Shown here in pieces: positions 45,302 through 54,486 of a stretch of DNA of 64,000 nucleotides. Both the position numbers and the translations under genes were made by a program. Position 1 is the stretch's first letter. Each line of letters begins with the position of its first letter. This stretch comes from Metabacillus bambusae (GTDB lineage Bacteria > Bacillota > Bacilli > Bacillales > Bacillaceae): the NCBI RefSeq assembly GCF_017497975.1, contig NZ_JAGDEL010000004.1, positions 248,001 through 312,000 on the forward strand. The letters run 5' to 3'. The notes beneath the pieces are model-generated. The model worked only from the letters and a program-made list of their open reading frames with translations. It did no database searches and was not told the origin of the DNA.

Positions 45302-46080
45302 TATGACAAAACCTCCTGTTCTCTCACGATTTTTGTTCCTTTAAAACTGTCATTTTCGATAAATGCTTGCTGCCCACTTACAATCATCACTTCTTGACAT
45401 GTGTCTGAAAGTGTTGCCATCGCTGATTGAACTTTTGGAATCATTCCACCTGTAATCACTTCTTTTTCAATGTTTGACTCAATCTCAGAAGGTGTAATTT
45501 TTTCGATTACCTGTTTTTCTCCATCCAGAATCCCAGGGACATCTGTTACAAATAAAAACTTTTCTGCCCCTACTGCATGAGCGATTGCAGCAGCAGCTAA
45601 GTCTGCATTAACATTAAGAGTTTCATATGTCACAGTACGTGCAAGTGGCGCAATCACAGGTATATACCCATTATCCATTAGTAATGAAACACTGGATGTA
45701 TCTACTGATGTTACTTTACCTACTAACCCTAGATTTTCTTTATCTAAATAGCTAGCTTGTAAAATTTGCCCATCACTACCTGATAACCCAATTGATTTAA
45801 GTCCTTTTTGTTGCAAAAGATTTGTTAGATGCTTATTTATCTTCCCTGCTAAGACCATTTCAGCAATCTCTAACACAGCCTTTGTTGTTTTACGTTGTCC
45901 GTTAAAGAACTCTGTTTCAATATTTAAAGCTTTTAGCATGTTTGTTATATCTGGACCACCACCATGAACAATCATGACCTTCCAGTTATTCTCAATCAAT
46001 ACATTTAAACTTTGAAAAAATGATTCTGACAATTGGTGTACTGTACTTCCGCCACATTTTAAAACGACTGTTTTTGACAT
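45301..46080 (-). CDS. argB: Acetylglutamate kinase
   Basis: A 259-residue amino-acid kinase fold enzyme that phosphorylates N-acetylglutamate. [11 protein letters not shown] at the N-terminus is the phosphate-binding loop with its lysine and glycines; [23 protein letters not shown] and the C-terminal [10 protein letters not shown] complete the family pattern. Arginine feedback-sensitive members have an N-terminal helix that is missing here, so this is the short, linear or ArgJ-cycle type without obvious allosteric extension. It is tightly spaced between argJ and argD. Confidence 0.96.
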   Translation of the reverse strand: MSKTVVLKCGGSTVHQLSESFFQSLNVLIENNWKVMIVHGGGPDITNMLKALNIETEFFNGQRKTTKAVLEIAEMVLAGKINKHLTNLLQQKGLKSIGLSGSDGQILQASYLDKENLGLVGKVTSVDTSSVSLLMDNGYIPVIAPLARTVTYETLNVNADLAAAAIAHAVGAEKFLFVTDVPGILDGEKQVIEKITPSEIESNIEKEVITGGMIPKVQSAMATLSDTCQEVMIVSGQQAFIENDSFKGTKIVREQEVLS

Positions 46081-46090
46081 ATCGATCTCC

Positions 46091-47323
46091 TTATGTTCTG
46101 TAACTTGCGTTTATTTTCACATAATCATAGGTTAAATCACAGCCCCACGCCTTACCAGCTGCATCTCCAACTCCTAGATTAACTGATATTTTCACTTGAT
46201 CCTTCTTTAAATACTCACTCGCAGCTTCCTCTGAAAACGCCTGTGGGCTATTATCAGTAAAGAGACAAAGGTCTTCTAGATAAATATCAATCTTTTCTGG
46301 TTCTACTGAAGCTTCACTATATCCTACTGCACATATAATTCTTCCCCAGTTAGCATCAGCACCGTAAACAGCTGTTTTCACTAAGCTTGAACCAACAATT
46401 TTCTTTGCAACTACATTTGCTTCCTGCTTCGTTTTTGCACCTGTTACTTCGACTTCAATTAGCTTTGTTGCACCTTCACCATCTTTAGCGATTTGTTTCG
46501 CGAGCTCCTCACTTACCATTTGAAAGGCAGCCTTAAAATCATTCCACTGTGGATGCTTTTCATTTAATTGCTTGTTTCCAGCTTGACCATTTGCTAAGAC
46601 AAGAACCATATCATTCGTTGATGTATCACCATCAACGGTAATTTGATTATATGTTTTATCAGTAATTTCTTTTAAAGCTGATTGTAATGATTCAGAGTCA
46701 ATATTTGCATCTGTTGTCACAAAACCAAGCATTGTTGCCATATTCGGATGAATCATTCCAGAACCCTTTGCAGCCCCACCGATTGTCACTTTTTCCCCAT
46801 CAATCACTACTTCATAGCATGATGTTTTCATTACTAAGTCGGTTGTAAGAATTGCCTGTTGGAATTCTACTGCAGCTTCCTTCGAGGCTTGTGGTTTTAG
46901 CTCGTCAATCCCTTGACGAATTTTATCCATTTTCAAGAATTCTCCGATAACACCAGTTGAAGCAACAGCTACAAAATGTTTTTCTATATTAAAAAGGTTT
47001 GCACATCGCTCTCTCATCTCGTAAGCATCTTTAAGACCTTGTTCACCTGTACATGCATTTGCATTGGCACTGTTTACTATGATCGCTTGCAAGCGCCCTT
47101 CTTTTGCAATACTTTCCTGAGTTACCTTTAATGGTGCTGCTTGAAAGTGACTTTGTGTATAGACAGCCGCACAGTTTGCAGGTACATCACTATATATAAC
47201 ACCTACATCATTTTTAGAATATCTTAAACCAGCGTGAACACCATCAGCTGAAAATCCTTTTGGTGTAACGATAGATCCATCTTCAATTTTTGTATAGCAA
47301 GTAGTTGCCTTTGTTTGTAACAC
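46091..47323 (-). CDS. argJ: Bifunctional ornithine acetyltransferase / N-acetylglutamate synthase
   Basis: A 410-residue Ntn-type enzyme that self-cleaves into two chains and recycles the acetyl group between ornithine and glutamate. The cleavage site is Ala-Thr in KGSGMIHPNMATMLGF, with Thr the new N-terminal nucleophile. I set the start at GTG 47323, seven bases after GGGGAGGA. The frame stays open upstream to 47413, but the in-frame ATGs there lack ribosome binding sites and are adjacent to a family B element. This start gives the usual family length and places PKGF about 20 residues in, as in B. subtilis. Confidence 0.94.
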   Translation of the reverse strand: MLQTKATTCYTKIEDGSIVTPKGFSADGVHAGLRYSKNDVGVIYSDVPANCAAVYTQSHFQAAPLKVTQESIAKEGRLQAIIVNSANANACTGEQGLKDAYEMRERCANLFNIEKHFVAVASTGVIGEFLKMDKIRQGIDELKPQASKEAAVEFQQAILTTDLVMKTSCYEVVIDGEKVTIGGAAKGSGMIHPNMATMLGFVTTDANIDSESLQSALKEITDKTYNQITVDGDTSTNDMVLVLANGQAGNKQLNEKHPQWNDFKAAFQMVSEELAKQIAKDGEGATKLIEVEVTGAKTKQEANVVAKKIVGSSLVKTAVYGADANWGRIICAVGYSEASVEPEKIDIYLEDLCLFTDNSPQAFSEEAASEYLKKDQVKISVNLGVGDAAGKAWGCDLTYDYVKINASYRT

Positions 47324-47440
47324 TGCTTTTTCCTCCCCAGTGGTCATTATAGATGGCTCGTTTCGCGATAACATTGAATAAAATGGTGTTTCGCCGATTC
47401 CTTCTTTTCCCATCTTTTATTTTTTGGTTGTGTTAAACTT

Positions 47441-47608
47441 GGTTGTTGATTTCCGCTGCAGGCGTTCGCTTTCCGCGGGCGGTCCGGTAGCCTCCTCGGT
47501 GCTTTGCACCTGTGGGGTCTCCCTTGGACTCGCACTCCCGCAGGAGTCTCACATATCCGCTCCAATCAACAAAGTGCAAAAAATTCAACAATAAGCTTTA
47601 AAACAGCC
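47441..47608. repeat. Family B element, copy 3, between argC and argJ
   Basis: GTTGATTTCCGCT and CGCTCCAATCAAC are inverted ends around a GC-rich core with TTCGCTTTCCGCGGGCGG and CTCCTCGGTGC. The right flank keeps AAAACAGCCTTA, as in copy 2. It sits within the arginine operon transcript, just before the argC stop. Confidence 0.8.
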
Positions 47609-48646
47609 TTATGGATAAATAGGTGCATGATATAATCCGGTTGTTTCTTCAAAACAATTCATAAGATTAAAGTTTTGAACCGCTTGACCTGCTGCACCCT
47701 TCATTAAATTATCAATTACTGATACTATCGTAACTCTTCCTGTTCGTTCATCTACTTTTAAACCAATATCACAAAAGTTTGAACCGTAAACTTCTTTTGT
47801 AGAAGGAAATTCATTTTGCTTCCGAATTCGCACAAACGGTGAATCTGCATAAAAATCCTTATATAAGTCTAGTAATTTTTCAGTTGAATACGTATCTGTT
47901 AAACTTGCATAAATAGTTGCCATGATTCCGCGTGTCATTGGCATTAAGTGTGTATTAAAGGAAATACATGTAATCGCATTATTTAACGTATGAAGCGCTT
48001 GTTCGATTTCTGGTATATGCTGATGCTCATGTACTTTATATATTTTTACATTTTCATTTACTTCTGAGAAATGAGTTGTCTGTGATGCATTTCGTCCTGC
48101 ACCTGACACACCCGTTTTTGCGTCAACAATAATTGATTGTTCGTTAACAAGCTTATTCTCTACGACTGGTGCTAGCCCTAATATGGTTGCAGTTGGAAAA
48201 CATCCTGGATTAGCGAGTAATTTAGCCTTTGTTATGTCCGCTTTGTATATTTCGGGAAGACCATATACGGCTTTTTCAAGAACATCTTCATCTACACATG
48301 GGCGTTTATACCACTCTTCATATTCACTTTTATTTTTTAACCTTAAGTCCCCAGACAAATCGATAATCTTCACATCTGAATCAATAAATTGAGGTGATAA
48401 AGTCCTGGATACACCAGGAGGAGTCGCAAGAAATAAAACCGATACATTGTTTTTTATTTCTTCAACATCAATATTTTTCAAAATATGATCACTTATTTCA
48501 GTTAAATGTGGAAATGAGTTACTATATGGAACATCCATTTCTGAAGATGAATACAATATACATTCATCTACATGTGGATGATTAGATAATATTCGATATA
48601 ATTCGACCCCACCATAACCAGTGGCTCCGACGATTCCGACCTTCAC
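47609..48646 (-). CDS. argC: N-acetyl-gamma-glutamyl-phosphate reductase
   Basis: A 345-residue NADPH-dependent reductase. The nucleotide-binding start is [15 protein letters not shown] and the catalytic cysteine is in [20 protein letters not shown] carries the active-site histidine region. It is the first gene of the arginine operon. Either TTG 48649 or GTG 48646 can start it; I prefer GTG, which gives the conserved [10 protein letters not shown] and better spacing from AAGGTGA. Its promoter and ARG boxes are at 48694-48742. A family B element separates it from argJ. Confidence 0.95.
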   Translation of the reverse strand: MKVGIVGATGYGGVELYRILSNHPHVDECILYSSSEMDVPYSNSFPHLTEISDHILKNIDVEEIKNNVSVLFLATPPGVSRTLSPQFIDSDVKIIDLSGDLRLKNKSEYEEWYKRPCVDEDVLEKAVYGLPEIYKADITKAKLLANPGCFPTATILGLAPVVENKLVNEQSIIVDAKTGVSGAGRNASQTTHFSEVNENVKIYKVHEHQHIPEIEQALHTLNNAITCISFNTHLMPMTRGIMATIYASLTDTYSTEKLLDLYKDFYADSPFVRIRKQNEFPSTKEVYGSNFCDIGLKVDERTGRVTIVSVIDNLMKGAAGQAVQNFNLMNCFEETTGLYHAPIYP

Positions 48647-48693
48647 CAAATCACCTTCTCTTGTTAAATTCGATATCTTCTAAATTATTTCTC

Positions 48694-48722
48694 ATTATAA
48701 ATATGTATAAAAATAAAATCAA
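48694..48722 (-). promoter_or_regulatory. Arginine operon promoter
   Basis: On the minus strand, a -35 TTGATT (48722-48717) and a -10 TATAAT (48699-48694) are separated by exactly 17 bases, about 50 bases before the argC start. Confidence 0.8.
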
Positions 48723-48742
48723 GTGTATAAATAATATTTTTA
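48703..48742 (-). promoter_or_regulatory. Tandem ARG-box-like AhrC sites
   Basis: TGTATAAAAATAAAAT (48704-48719) and TGTATAAATAATATTTTTAT (48724-48743) repeat the TGTATAA core 20 bp apart, about two helical turns, across the -35 region. They resemble AhrC/ArgR boxes. The remaining AT-rich DNA up to 48938 shows nothing else recognisable. Confidence 0.6.
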
Positions 48743-48937
48743 TGGATTTTTCAAAAAAATCCTTTAATTATAAGAATAAGAATATGAAACAAACAAAATA
48801 CGATGTTATATATATATACAGAAGATTGCATAAAAGAATTGTAAAAATGTATATGTTAAGTAGCTTTTAGTGGGTCTCTTAAGGGATGGGCTAGTAAAGA
48901 TCATTGAATTTTTACTATCAGGTGTGATGCGGGTATA

Positions 48938-48977
48938 AAAAAATCATCAGCGGAGCGTGCACCCACTGATGATTTTG
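48938..48977 (-). terminator. yitW terminator
   Basis: AAAATCATCAG and CTGATGATTTT arms enclose a GC-rich loop, with TTTTTTT on the minus strand. Confidence 0.9.
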
Positions 48978-48981
48978 TCTT

Positions 48982-49290
48982 TTATCGAATCCCTAATGCG
49001 ATTTTGGCCATTCTGGACATTTTGTCCTTCGTCCACGGTGGACTCCAAACAATTTTAACCTCTACATTTTTCACTTCTGGAATATCATATAGAGCGGCTT
49101 TCACTTGATCAACAATTGTTCCTGCTAAAGGACATCCCATTGATGTTAAAGTCATTGAAACCTCTGTATTTCCTTGCTCATCCATTTGAACATCATATAC
49201 TAAGCCAAGATTTACGATATCTACACCTAATTCTGGGTCTTCAACCGTTTCAAGTGCTCCGTAAATATTTTCCTTTAATAATTCATCCAT
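48982..49290 (-). CDS. yitW: MIP18-family (DUF59) Fe-S assembly factor YitW
   Basis: A 102-residue DUF59/MIP18 protein of the SufT-like type implicated in iron-sulfur cluster maturation or repair. The family markers ETVEDPELGVDIVNLGLVYD near residue 16 and the conserved cysteine C53 in LTSMGCPLAG are present; the C-terminus VKIVWSPPWTKDKMS is also characteristic. Length is normal. It lies downstream of yitV in the same direction, with a terminator after it. It is a single-domain form without fused Mrp ATPase. Confidence 0.9.
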   Translation of the reverse strand: MDELLKENIYGALETVEDPELGVDIVNLGLVYDVQMDEQGNTEVSMTLTSMGCPLAGTIVDQVKAALYDIPEVKNVEVKIVWSPPWTKDKMSRMAKIALGIR

Positions 49291-49387
49291 AAATGTTATT
49301 CCTCCTTCTTCAAGATTTAACGTCTAGTTCTACCTTGAGTATAGTAAAGTAAATAATTTATTTAAAGGATTCTGCTTGAGGTAATCC

Positions 49388-50155
49388 CTACAAGTTATGT
49401 TCAAACCATTCTGTCAACGCCATTGCTCCTTCACGGGATACTTTATGGCCAGCTAATGGATCAACAATAAACTTTAGTCTTTCAGGTGTTTTTTCATACA
49501 TTGGTATAATGTCCTTGTAAAATTGATACGTCGGAGCGAATGGCACCATTTCATCTCGTTCTCCATGCCAAAATAATAGTGGTCTATTTTGAAGTTTTTC
49601 TGTATGCAGACTTAAATCAAAAGGCTCTAAAAGAGAAAGCTGTTCATCAATCTCATCATTGGACAATGGAATTTTCACACCACTTTGCTGTAAAGCAGAA
49701 AGCTGTCCTTTTAATAATGTTGTATAACAAGGGCTTCCCATTAGACTAACAGCTGCTTTAATCCAATCATACTGTGTTAATGCACCTAGTGTGGTGATGC
49801 CACCCATTGAGGTACCTGCAAGACCAATACGTCCCTGATCAATTAAATCATTTTCTTCAAAATATTCTTTAATTATATTAACTTCTACAATCTCATTTAA
49901 AACGATTTTCCAAAACCTAAAGCTTAATTCCTTTGTATTGTAATCTTTACTTCTTTCTCCATGATCAAGTGCCTCTGGTAGTACGACTCTTATGCCTTTT
50001 TCTGCAAGATAATAAGCATAATGTAAATTATTTTCCTTTGCACTCGTAAAGCCATGGACAAAAATTACAAAGGGGGTTTTTTTATCCCTATGCGATTGAT
50101 TTACAATATGTAATAGCGGAATGTCTGCTATATTTATTTTTTCAACGATTACCAA
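49388..50155 (-). CDS. yitV: Alpha/beta-hydrolase esterase YitV
   Basis: A 255-residue serine hydrolase. The oxyanion motif is VHGFTS (about 34-39), the nucleophile is S116 in AGTSMGG, and the acid and histidine lie in WHGERDEMVPF and PLAGHKVS. It is a cytosolic esterase of unknown substrate; the large insertion at 70-105 is a cap. The start is TTG 50155, with GGGAGG about ten bases upstream. It matches the length and position of B. subtilis YitV. It is divergent from yitU. Confidence 0.88.
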   Translation of the reverse strand: MVIVEKINIADIPLLHIVNQSHRDKKTPFVIFVHGFTSAKENNLHYAYYLAEKGIRVVLPEALDHGERSKDYNTKELSFRFWKIVLNEIVEVNIIKEYFEENDLIDQGRIGLAGTSMGGITTLGALTQYDWIKAAVSLMGSPCYTTLLKGQLSALQQSGVKIPLSNDEIDEQLSLLEPFDLSLHTEKLQNRPLLFWHGERDEMVPFAPTYQFYKDIIPMYEKTPERLKFIVDPLAGHKVSREGAMALTEWFEHNL

Positions 50156-50239
50156 ACGAAACGCGCCTCCCTAACTATTTTGCCACTAATTAATTGTAAC
50201 ATGTAGACATTAAACTTGGAAAAAAGATACACTTATACT

Positions 50240-50408
50240 AAAGCGGAAGCGCCTTGATCAGACCCGACAGGCATAAGACGCTCAGGAATAGAAGACGTTC
50301 TTTGTCTTCAATTCCTGAGTGGCTTATGACCCCGAGGGTCTAGGCACTGGAGCTGGATGTCAAAGCGCTACCATAGTACATTAATTTTTACGATTTCCAA
50401 AATCTAAC
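50240..50408 (+). repeat. Family A repeat, copy A6, between yitV and yitU
   Basis: It starts AAAGCGGAAGCGCCTTGATC. The stem CTCAGGAATAGAAGAC is matched by GTCTTCAATTCCTGAG. The 3' extension is related to A4 and A8 but diverged, and it lacks the DnaA box. It lies directly upstream of the yitU ribosome binding site. Confidence 0.8.
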
Positions 50409-50427
50409 AAGACAAAAAGGAGACTTT

Positions 50428-51240
50428 ATGGAAACGAAACCTTTCTTAATTGCTTTAGACTTAGATGGAACTCTTTTAAAGGACGATAAAACAATTTCGA
50501 CGTATTCAAAAGAGATAATTGAAAAAGCAAAAGCAGCCGGGCATATCGTTTGTATTGCGACAGGAAGACCCTTTCGATCAAGCTCCATTTATTATGATGA
50601 ATTACAACTTACTACACCGATTGTGAATTTTAATGGTGCATATGTTCATCATCCTAAAAATAATGAGTGGGGAACATATCATACAACACTTAATCTAAAC
50701 GTAGTAAAGGAAATTATTGAGGTTGCAGAGAAACATAATATACATAATATGTTAGCTGAAATTATTGATGATGTGTATTTCCATTATCACGACGAAAAGC
50801 TTTTAGATGTATTTAGCATGGGAAATCCCTCCATTAAAATTGGTGATTTACGAGAAAATCTTGGCGATGATGTAACAAGCATCCTCATACATGCAGCAGA
50901 AGAAGATGTTGAAAAAATAAGAACTTATTTATCAGATGTACATGCAGAGGTCGTTGATCACAGAAGATGGGCAGCACCTTGGCATGTTATTGAAATAATT
51001 AAAGCAGGGATGAATAAGGCAGTTGGCCTACAAAAAATCGCATCCTACTATGATATTCCCGTTGAACGGATAATTGCATTTGGAGACGAGGATAATGATC
51101 TAGAAATGCTTAAATATGCTGGCCATGGAGTTGCAATGGGCAATGCAATAGACCAACTCAAAGCTGTTGCCAATAAGGAAACACGGTCAAATGAAGAAGA
51201 TGGTGTTGCTCTATATTTAAAAGATGTATTATCCCTTTAA
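50428..51240 (+). CDS. yitU: Cof-type HAD phosphatase YitU
   Basis: A 270-residue HAD-superfamily hydrolase with a C2b cap. Motif I is ALDLDGTLL with the nucleophile Asp11, motif II is CIATGRPF, motif III the lysine in GMNKAVGLQK, and motif IV GDEDNDLEMLKYAG. B. subtilis YitU has been reported among the FMN-type phosphatases of riboflavin synthesis, which I recall but cannot confirm here. AAAAAGGAG precedes the ATG. It begins right after a family A repeat. Confidence 0.92.
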   Translation: METKPFLIALDLDGTLLKDDKTISTYSKEIIEKAKAAGHIVCIATGRPFRSSSIYYDELQLTTPIVNFNGAYVHHPKNNEWGTYHTTLNLNVVKEIIEVAEKHNIHNMLAEIIDDVYFHYHDEKLLDVFSMGNPSIKIGDLRENLGDDVTSILIHAAEEDVEKIRTYLSDVHAEVVDHRRWAAPWHVIEIIKAGMNKAVGLQKIASYYDIPVERIIAFGDEDNDLEMLKYAGHGVAMGNAIDQLKAVANKETRSNEEDGVALYLKDVLSL

Positions 51241-51344
51241 ATGATGTTAAATCAGCAACAAATTGCCATTAATATATTCATTTTTTTCGTACACAATAAG
51301 ACAGACGTTAACAAGCGTCACCATTAAAAAGGGGGGCTTTTTCA

Positions 51345-51497
51345 ATGGGTAAACGTAACAAATCAAAACGTTTTGTTCAACAAGGCAAAGATACAGTTAC
51401 TAAACACGATGAGAGGTTCCCTTACCATACAACATTATCAGAGTCAGAAGAGCGTAAAGCAAATAAAGCTGTAGATACCTCACTTGGAGGGATATAA
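51345..51497 (+). CDS. Small basic hydrophilic protein, 50 residues
   Basis: MGKRNKSKRFVQQGKDTVTK continues to a hydrophilic region (HDERFPYHTTLSESEERKAN) and ends DTSLGGI. It has no membrane segment. It is basic at the N-terminus and acidic toward the end, the composition of small sporulation-type Bacillus proteins such as YfhD or minor SASPs, but I cannot place it in a family. AAAAAGGGGGG lies upstream. Its stop codon touches the ATG of the next gene, so the two are translationally coupled. Confidence 0.65.
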   Translation: MGKRNKSKRFVQQGKDTVTKHDERFPYHTTLSESEERKANKAVDTSLGGI

Positions 51498-51692
51498 ATG
51501 GGAAATCAATTGTTTCAACAAGCCAGGGAATCTGTGGCTTACGCTAATTCTGTTGCCAGTGGGGCAGTTCAAGGTGATAAGTATGAAGCGATTTTGAAGG
51601 CAAAAAATGCATTGTCATCTGCATTTGTCAATTCAACTGAAGCCGAACGTGCTCAACTGCGTGAGTTTCAGCAAACAATTGAGTCTATTTAA
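51498..51692 (+). CDS. DUF3813 family small protein, 64 residues
   Basis: A 64-residue helical protein (MGNQLFQQARESVAYANSVA, then KYEAILKAKNALSSAFVNST and LREFQQTIESI). The pattern of two amphipathic helices around a conserved AKNALSSAF fits DUF3813, a Bacillaceae family, by memory. Its ribosome binding site GGAGGG lies inside the end of the preceding gene, and its ATG directly follows that gene's TAA. A family A repeat begins just after its stop codon. Its role is unknown; a sporulation link is a guess from family distribution. Confidence 0.72.
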   Translation: MGNQLFQQARESVAYANSVASGAVQGDKYEAILKAKNALSSAFVNSTEAERAQLREFQQTIESI

Positions 51693-51693
51693 G

Positions 51694-51830
51694 AAAAGCG
51701 CAAGCGCCTTGTTCAGCCTCGGGCAATAAGACGCAAATGAATAGAAGACGTTCTTTGTCTTCAATTCATTTGTGGCTTATGACCTCGAGGGGCTAGGCGC
51801 TGGAGCTAGACACCAAAACTAAGTACAAAA
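51694..51830 (+). repeat. Family A repeat, copy A7
   Basis: It starts AAAAGCGCAAGCGCCTTGTT two bases after the DUF3813 stop and ends GACACCAAAACTAAGTAC. The stem GCAAATGAATAGAAGAC is matched by GTCTTCAATTCATTTGTG. Confidence 0.87.
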
Positions 51831-51852
51831 TTATAACTTTCTTAACTCTTAA

Positions 51853-51883
51853 GAAAAAGAGCTGGCTCTCATGAGTCAGCTCC
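51853..51883 (-). terminator. Terminator of the BsuPI lipoprotein gene
   Basis: GAGCTGACTC and GAGAGCCAGCTC arms, then TTTTTC on the minus strand. Confidence 0.75.
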
Positions 51884-52361
51884 CTTCTTCTGTAACGTAA
51901 ATAGTTTTCTTTTTTATTAACCCCTCGGCATCATCTGATAAAATAGATACTTCTACCTCATATTCACCAGGCTTTATACCATTATCAAATTCCCATATCT
52001 CTTCCCATTTTATGCTTTCATCTTGCTTTATTAAGGTAGACTCAAGGGCTTGAGCAAACATCTTTCCTTCGGAGTAACGATACACCACTTGATTATTTTG
52101 ATCAGTAACAATAATTTCATATTTTTGACTTGAAGAAAATTCAAGTTTTTTCGTTTTACTTGAATTATTTATTAGTGTAATAATAAATTCTGCTTGATTA
52201 CTTAAAACTTTCACGTCAACCATTAATTCCAATTCACTATTCTCCACTTTTACCTCTCCATCTTTTTCTTCAATCTTTGTATTCGCAGTATTCTCATTAC
52301 CACCTGAACAACCAAATAAAAACATAATCATCATGCTAAAAAGTACGATGGATCGCGCCAT
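51876..52361 (-). CDS. BsuPI-domain lipoprotein
   Basis: A 161-residue protein with a lipoprotein signal (FLFGC, Cys18), an acidic linker, and one BsuPI-type beta domain (about 55-155). Its features are LINNSSKTKKLEFSSSQKYE, VVYRYSEGKMFAQALE and WEFDNGIKPGEYEVEVSI. BsuPI was defined in B. subtilis as an intracellular proteinase inhibitor (ipi), encoded near yitT as I recall. The version here is predicted to be exported and lipid-anchored, so it should act outside the cell. It lies 12 bases after yitT in the same direction and ends at a terminator. Confidence 0.8.
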   Translation of the reverse strand: MARSIVLFSMMIMFLFGCSGGNENTANTKIEEKDGEVKVENSELELMVDVKVLSNQAEFIITLINNSSKTKKLEFSSSQKYEIIVTDQNNQVVYRYSEGKMFAQALESTLIKQDESIKWEEIWEFDNGIKPGEYEVEVSILSDDAEGLIKKKTIYVTEEGS

Positions 52362-52373
52362 TCAAACACCTCA

Positions 52374-53216
52374 TTAATCTTTCCTGAAGAAGCCAAATAT
52401 CCCTGTTGTTTGAATTATATTAGTAAATGCATTCGGATCTACTTCTTTAATTATTTTTTCTAAATCATACAATTCATACCGAGTAATGACAATAATCATC
52501 ATATCCTTTGATTCATTTGTAAAAGCACCCTTAGCTGGAATCATCGTAATACCTCTTACTAGTTTCGAATGAATAGCCTTCTTTAAATCATCTGCCTTTT
52601 TAGTTACAACCATCGCAGTAAGCTTCACATGTCTAGTATGGATGACGTCAATTACCCTTGTTGTAGCATAAAGCGCAACTAAAGTATATAATGCCTTCTC
52701 CCACCCATACAAGAGACCTGCTGTAAAAATAATGACAGAATTCAACATAAAAATATAGGTTCCAACGGGCTTATCCTTCATTCTAGACAACACCATTGCG
52801 ATAATATCTAATCCTCCTGTTGAGGCACCATATTTCAATGTGATTCCAACACCAACAGCAAGAATTACTCCACCGAAAACAGCATTAAGTAAAATATCGT
52901 TCGAAAGAGATTGTAATGGGATTAATTCTAAAAATATAGTTGTTGCTGCTACACTTAAGAAGCTATATAACGTAAAGGTTCTCCCCACCTTTATCCATCC
53001 CAAAATTGCTACTGGAATATTTAGTAGTAATAATAAGATACCTGTGGAAATATAAAAAGGTGTATATTCCTCTAGAATGCTAGAAAACAGTTGAGAAAGC
53101 CCTGTAAAACCACTTGAATATACGTTTGCAGGAATTAGAAATAAGTTCAAACCTATTGCATTTAATAATGCACCAACAAGCACAACAATAATTTTTATTA
53201 CCTCACCTTTTATCAT
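52374..53216 (-). CDS. yitT: YitT family membrane protein (DUF161/DUF2179)
   Basis: A 280-residue protein with five or six membrane helices in the first 180 residues (IIVVLVGALLNAIGLNLFLI, then VGITLKYGASTGGLDIIAMV with its GASTGGxD signature) and a soluble C-terminal DUF2179 domain (about 205-280, AMVVTKKADDLKKAI, GFFRKD end). It matches B. subtilis YitT in length and position. Family members are widespread in Firmicutes; transport function is presumed but not established. It is upstream of the BsuPI lipoprotein and probably cotranscribed. Confidence 0.9.
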   Translation of the reverse strand: MIKGEVIKIIVVLVGALLNAIGLNLFLIPANVYSSGFTGLSQLFSSILEEYTPFYISTGILLLLLNIPVAILGWIKVGRTFTLYSFLSVAATTIFLELIPLQSLSNDILLNAVFGGVILAVGVGITLKYGASTGGLDIIAMVLSRMKDKPVGTYIFMLNSVIIFTAGLLYGWEKALYTLVALYATTRVIDVIHTRHVKLTAMVVTKKADDLKKAIHSKLVRGITMIPAKGAFTNESKDMMIIVITRYELYDLEKIIKEVDPNAFTNIIQTTGIFGFFRKD

Positions 53217-53432
53217 GAAAAGATAGACCTCCTCTGCAATCTAAGTCCTATATTCATTGTTCTTCCCATTTTCATGTAAAATGAATACAAAGATTGTATT
53301 TTAATTTGATCATGATAAACTAAAACTGAATTAGACTTGTTAGCATGACTACATTTTGAAGGAATATAGATATCTTATACTTACGTATTTATTAGGATAA
53401 ATGAAATGAACAAATACAAATGAGGTGTTTAG

Positions 53433-54290
53433 ATGAATGTACATATCCTAGCAGATAGCGCTTGTGATTTACCGCTAGACTATTTTGAGGAACATTCTAT
53501 TTCATTTCTTCCGCTTAGCGTAGATATGAATGGTGAGCAACTACAGGATCAAATAGAAATAAAACCTAAACAGTTATATAATACAATGCGCGAAGGTGCT
53601 GTTGTTAAAACATCACAACCTTCTCCTCTTTTAATAAAGGAAACATTTACTGACCTTGCAAACAAAGGAATTCCAAGTCTTTATGTAGCATTTTCATCAG
53701 AGCTATCCGGTACATATCAAACAGCGATGATGATTCGCAATGAGGTACTTGAAGAATTCCCCTCCTTTGAATTAGCGATTATCGATTCAAAGTGCGCCTC
53801 GCTTGGACACGGTCTTGCTGTTAAATATGCAGCTGATTTAGCTGAAAGTGGAAAACAACTAAGTGAAATCGAAGCAGCTGTAAAAAACTATTGCCTAAAG
53901 ATGGAGCATATCTTTACAGTAGATAATTTAGAATATTTAGCTCGAGGAGGTAGAATTAGCAAAGCATCTGCATTTGTTGGGGGCCTTTTAAATATTAAGC
54001 CTTTGCTCCATGTAGAGAACGGTAAACTTATTCCCCTTGAAAAGATACGTGGTCGTAAAAAAGTTTTCCGACGCATTATTGAAATTATGAGTGAACGTGG
54101 CGTTAACTTACAAAACCAAACCATCGCCATCAGCCATGGGGATGATGAAGAAGCTGCGTATGAAATGAAAGCATTGATCGAGAAGGAATTTTCACCAAAT
54201 GAAGTTTATATAAATTATGTTGGAGCAGTTGTTGGAGCTCATGCTGGCCCTGGTACTCTAGCGATATTCTTCTTAAATGACGAGTTATAG
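53433..54290 (+). CDS. DegV-family fatty-acid-binding protein YitS
   Basis: A 285-residue DegV-fold protein. The family markers are ILADSACDLP at the N-terminus, VKTSQPSP around residue 58, and FSSELSGTYQTA with its Ser-Gly-Thr lipid head-group contacts; NLEYLARGGRIS lies in the second domain. In Staphylococcus related FakB proteins bind a fatty acid for phosphorylation by FakA; no kinase gene is present in this window. TGAGGTG precedes the ATG. It is divergent from yitT, the B. subtilis arrangement for yitS. Confidence 0.9.
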   Translation: MNVHILADSACDLPLDYFEEHSISFLPLSVDMNGEQLQDQIEIKPKQLYNTMREGAVVKTSQPSPLLIKETFTDLANKGIPSLYVAFSSELSGTYQTAMMIRNEVLEEFPSFELAIIDSKCASLGHGLAVKYAADLAESGKQLSEIEAAVKNYCLKMEHIFTVDNLEYLARGGRISKASAFVGGLLNIKPLLHVENGKLIPLEKIRGRKKVFRRIIEIMSERGVNLQNQTIAISHGDDEEAAYEMKALIEKEFSPNEVYINYVGAVVGAHAGPGTLAIFFLNDEL

Positions 54291-54354
54291 TAACACATAG
54301 TTAAAGCTAAGTGAGGGCATAGTAAAACTATATTCGTTTGAAAGGAGCTTTTTC

Positions 54355-54486
54355 ATGCCACATACTAGTGATAACGATAAAAAGTCACAAGATAATAATG
54401 CTAAGCGCCATGAAAAAAACATGATGCGTGATAAAAATCGCAAGCAAGGCGAACGTCAATATTCTAAGAGAACAGATCATAAATGA
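54355..54486 (+). CDS. Small hydrophilic protein, 43 residues (DUF3941-like)
   Basis: MPHTSDNDKKSQDNNAKRHE continues KNMMRDKNRKQGERQYSKRT and ends DHK. The protein is extremely polar and basic, with no hydrophobic core, and is probably disordered or nucleic-acid associated. The NNAKRHEKNM...GERQYSK pattern resembles DUF3941 of Bacillaceae, from memory. GAAAGGAGC lies seven bases before the ATG. It follows degV after 64 bases and may be cotranscribed. A family A repeat starts at its stop codon. Confidence 0.68.
   Translation: MPHTSDNDKKSQDNNAKRHEKNMMRDKNRKQGERQYSKRTDHK

Noticed and set aside
47347-47565. 72-codon frame overlapping the family B element and the argJ start
   Set aside because: It is a by-product of the GC-rich inverted repeat and overlaps argJ in another frame.
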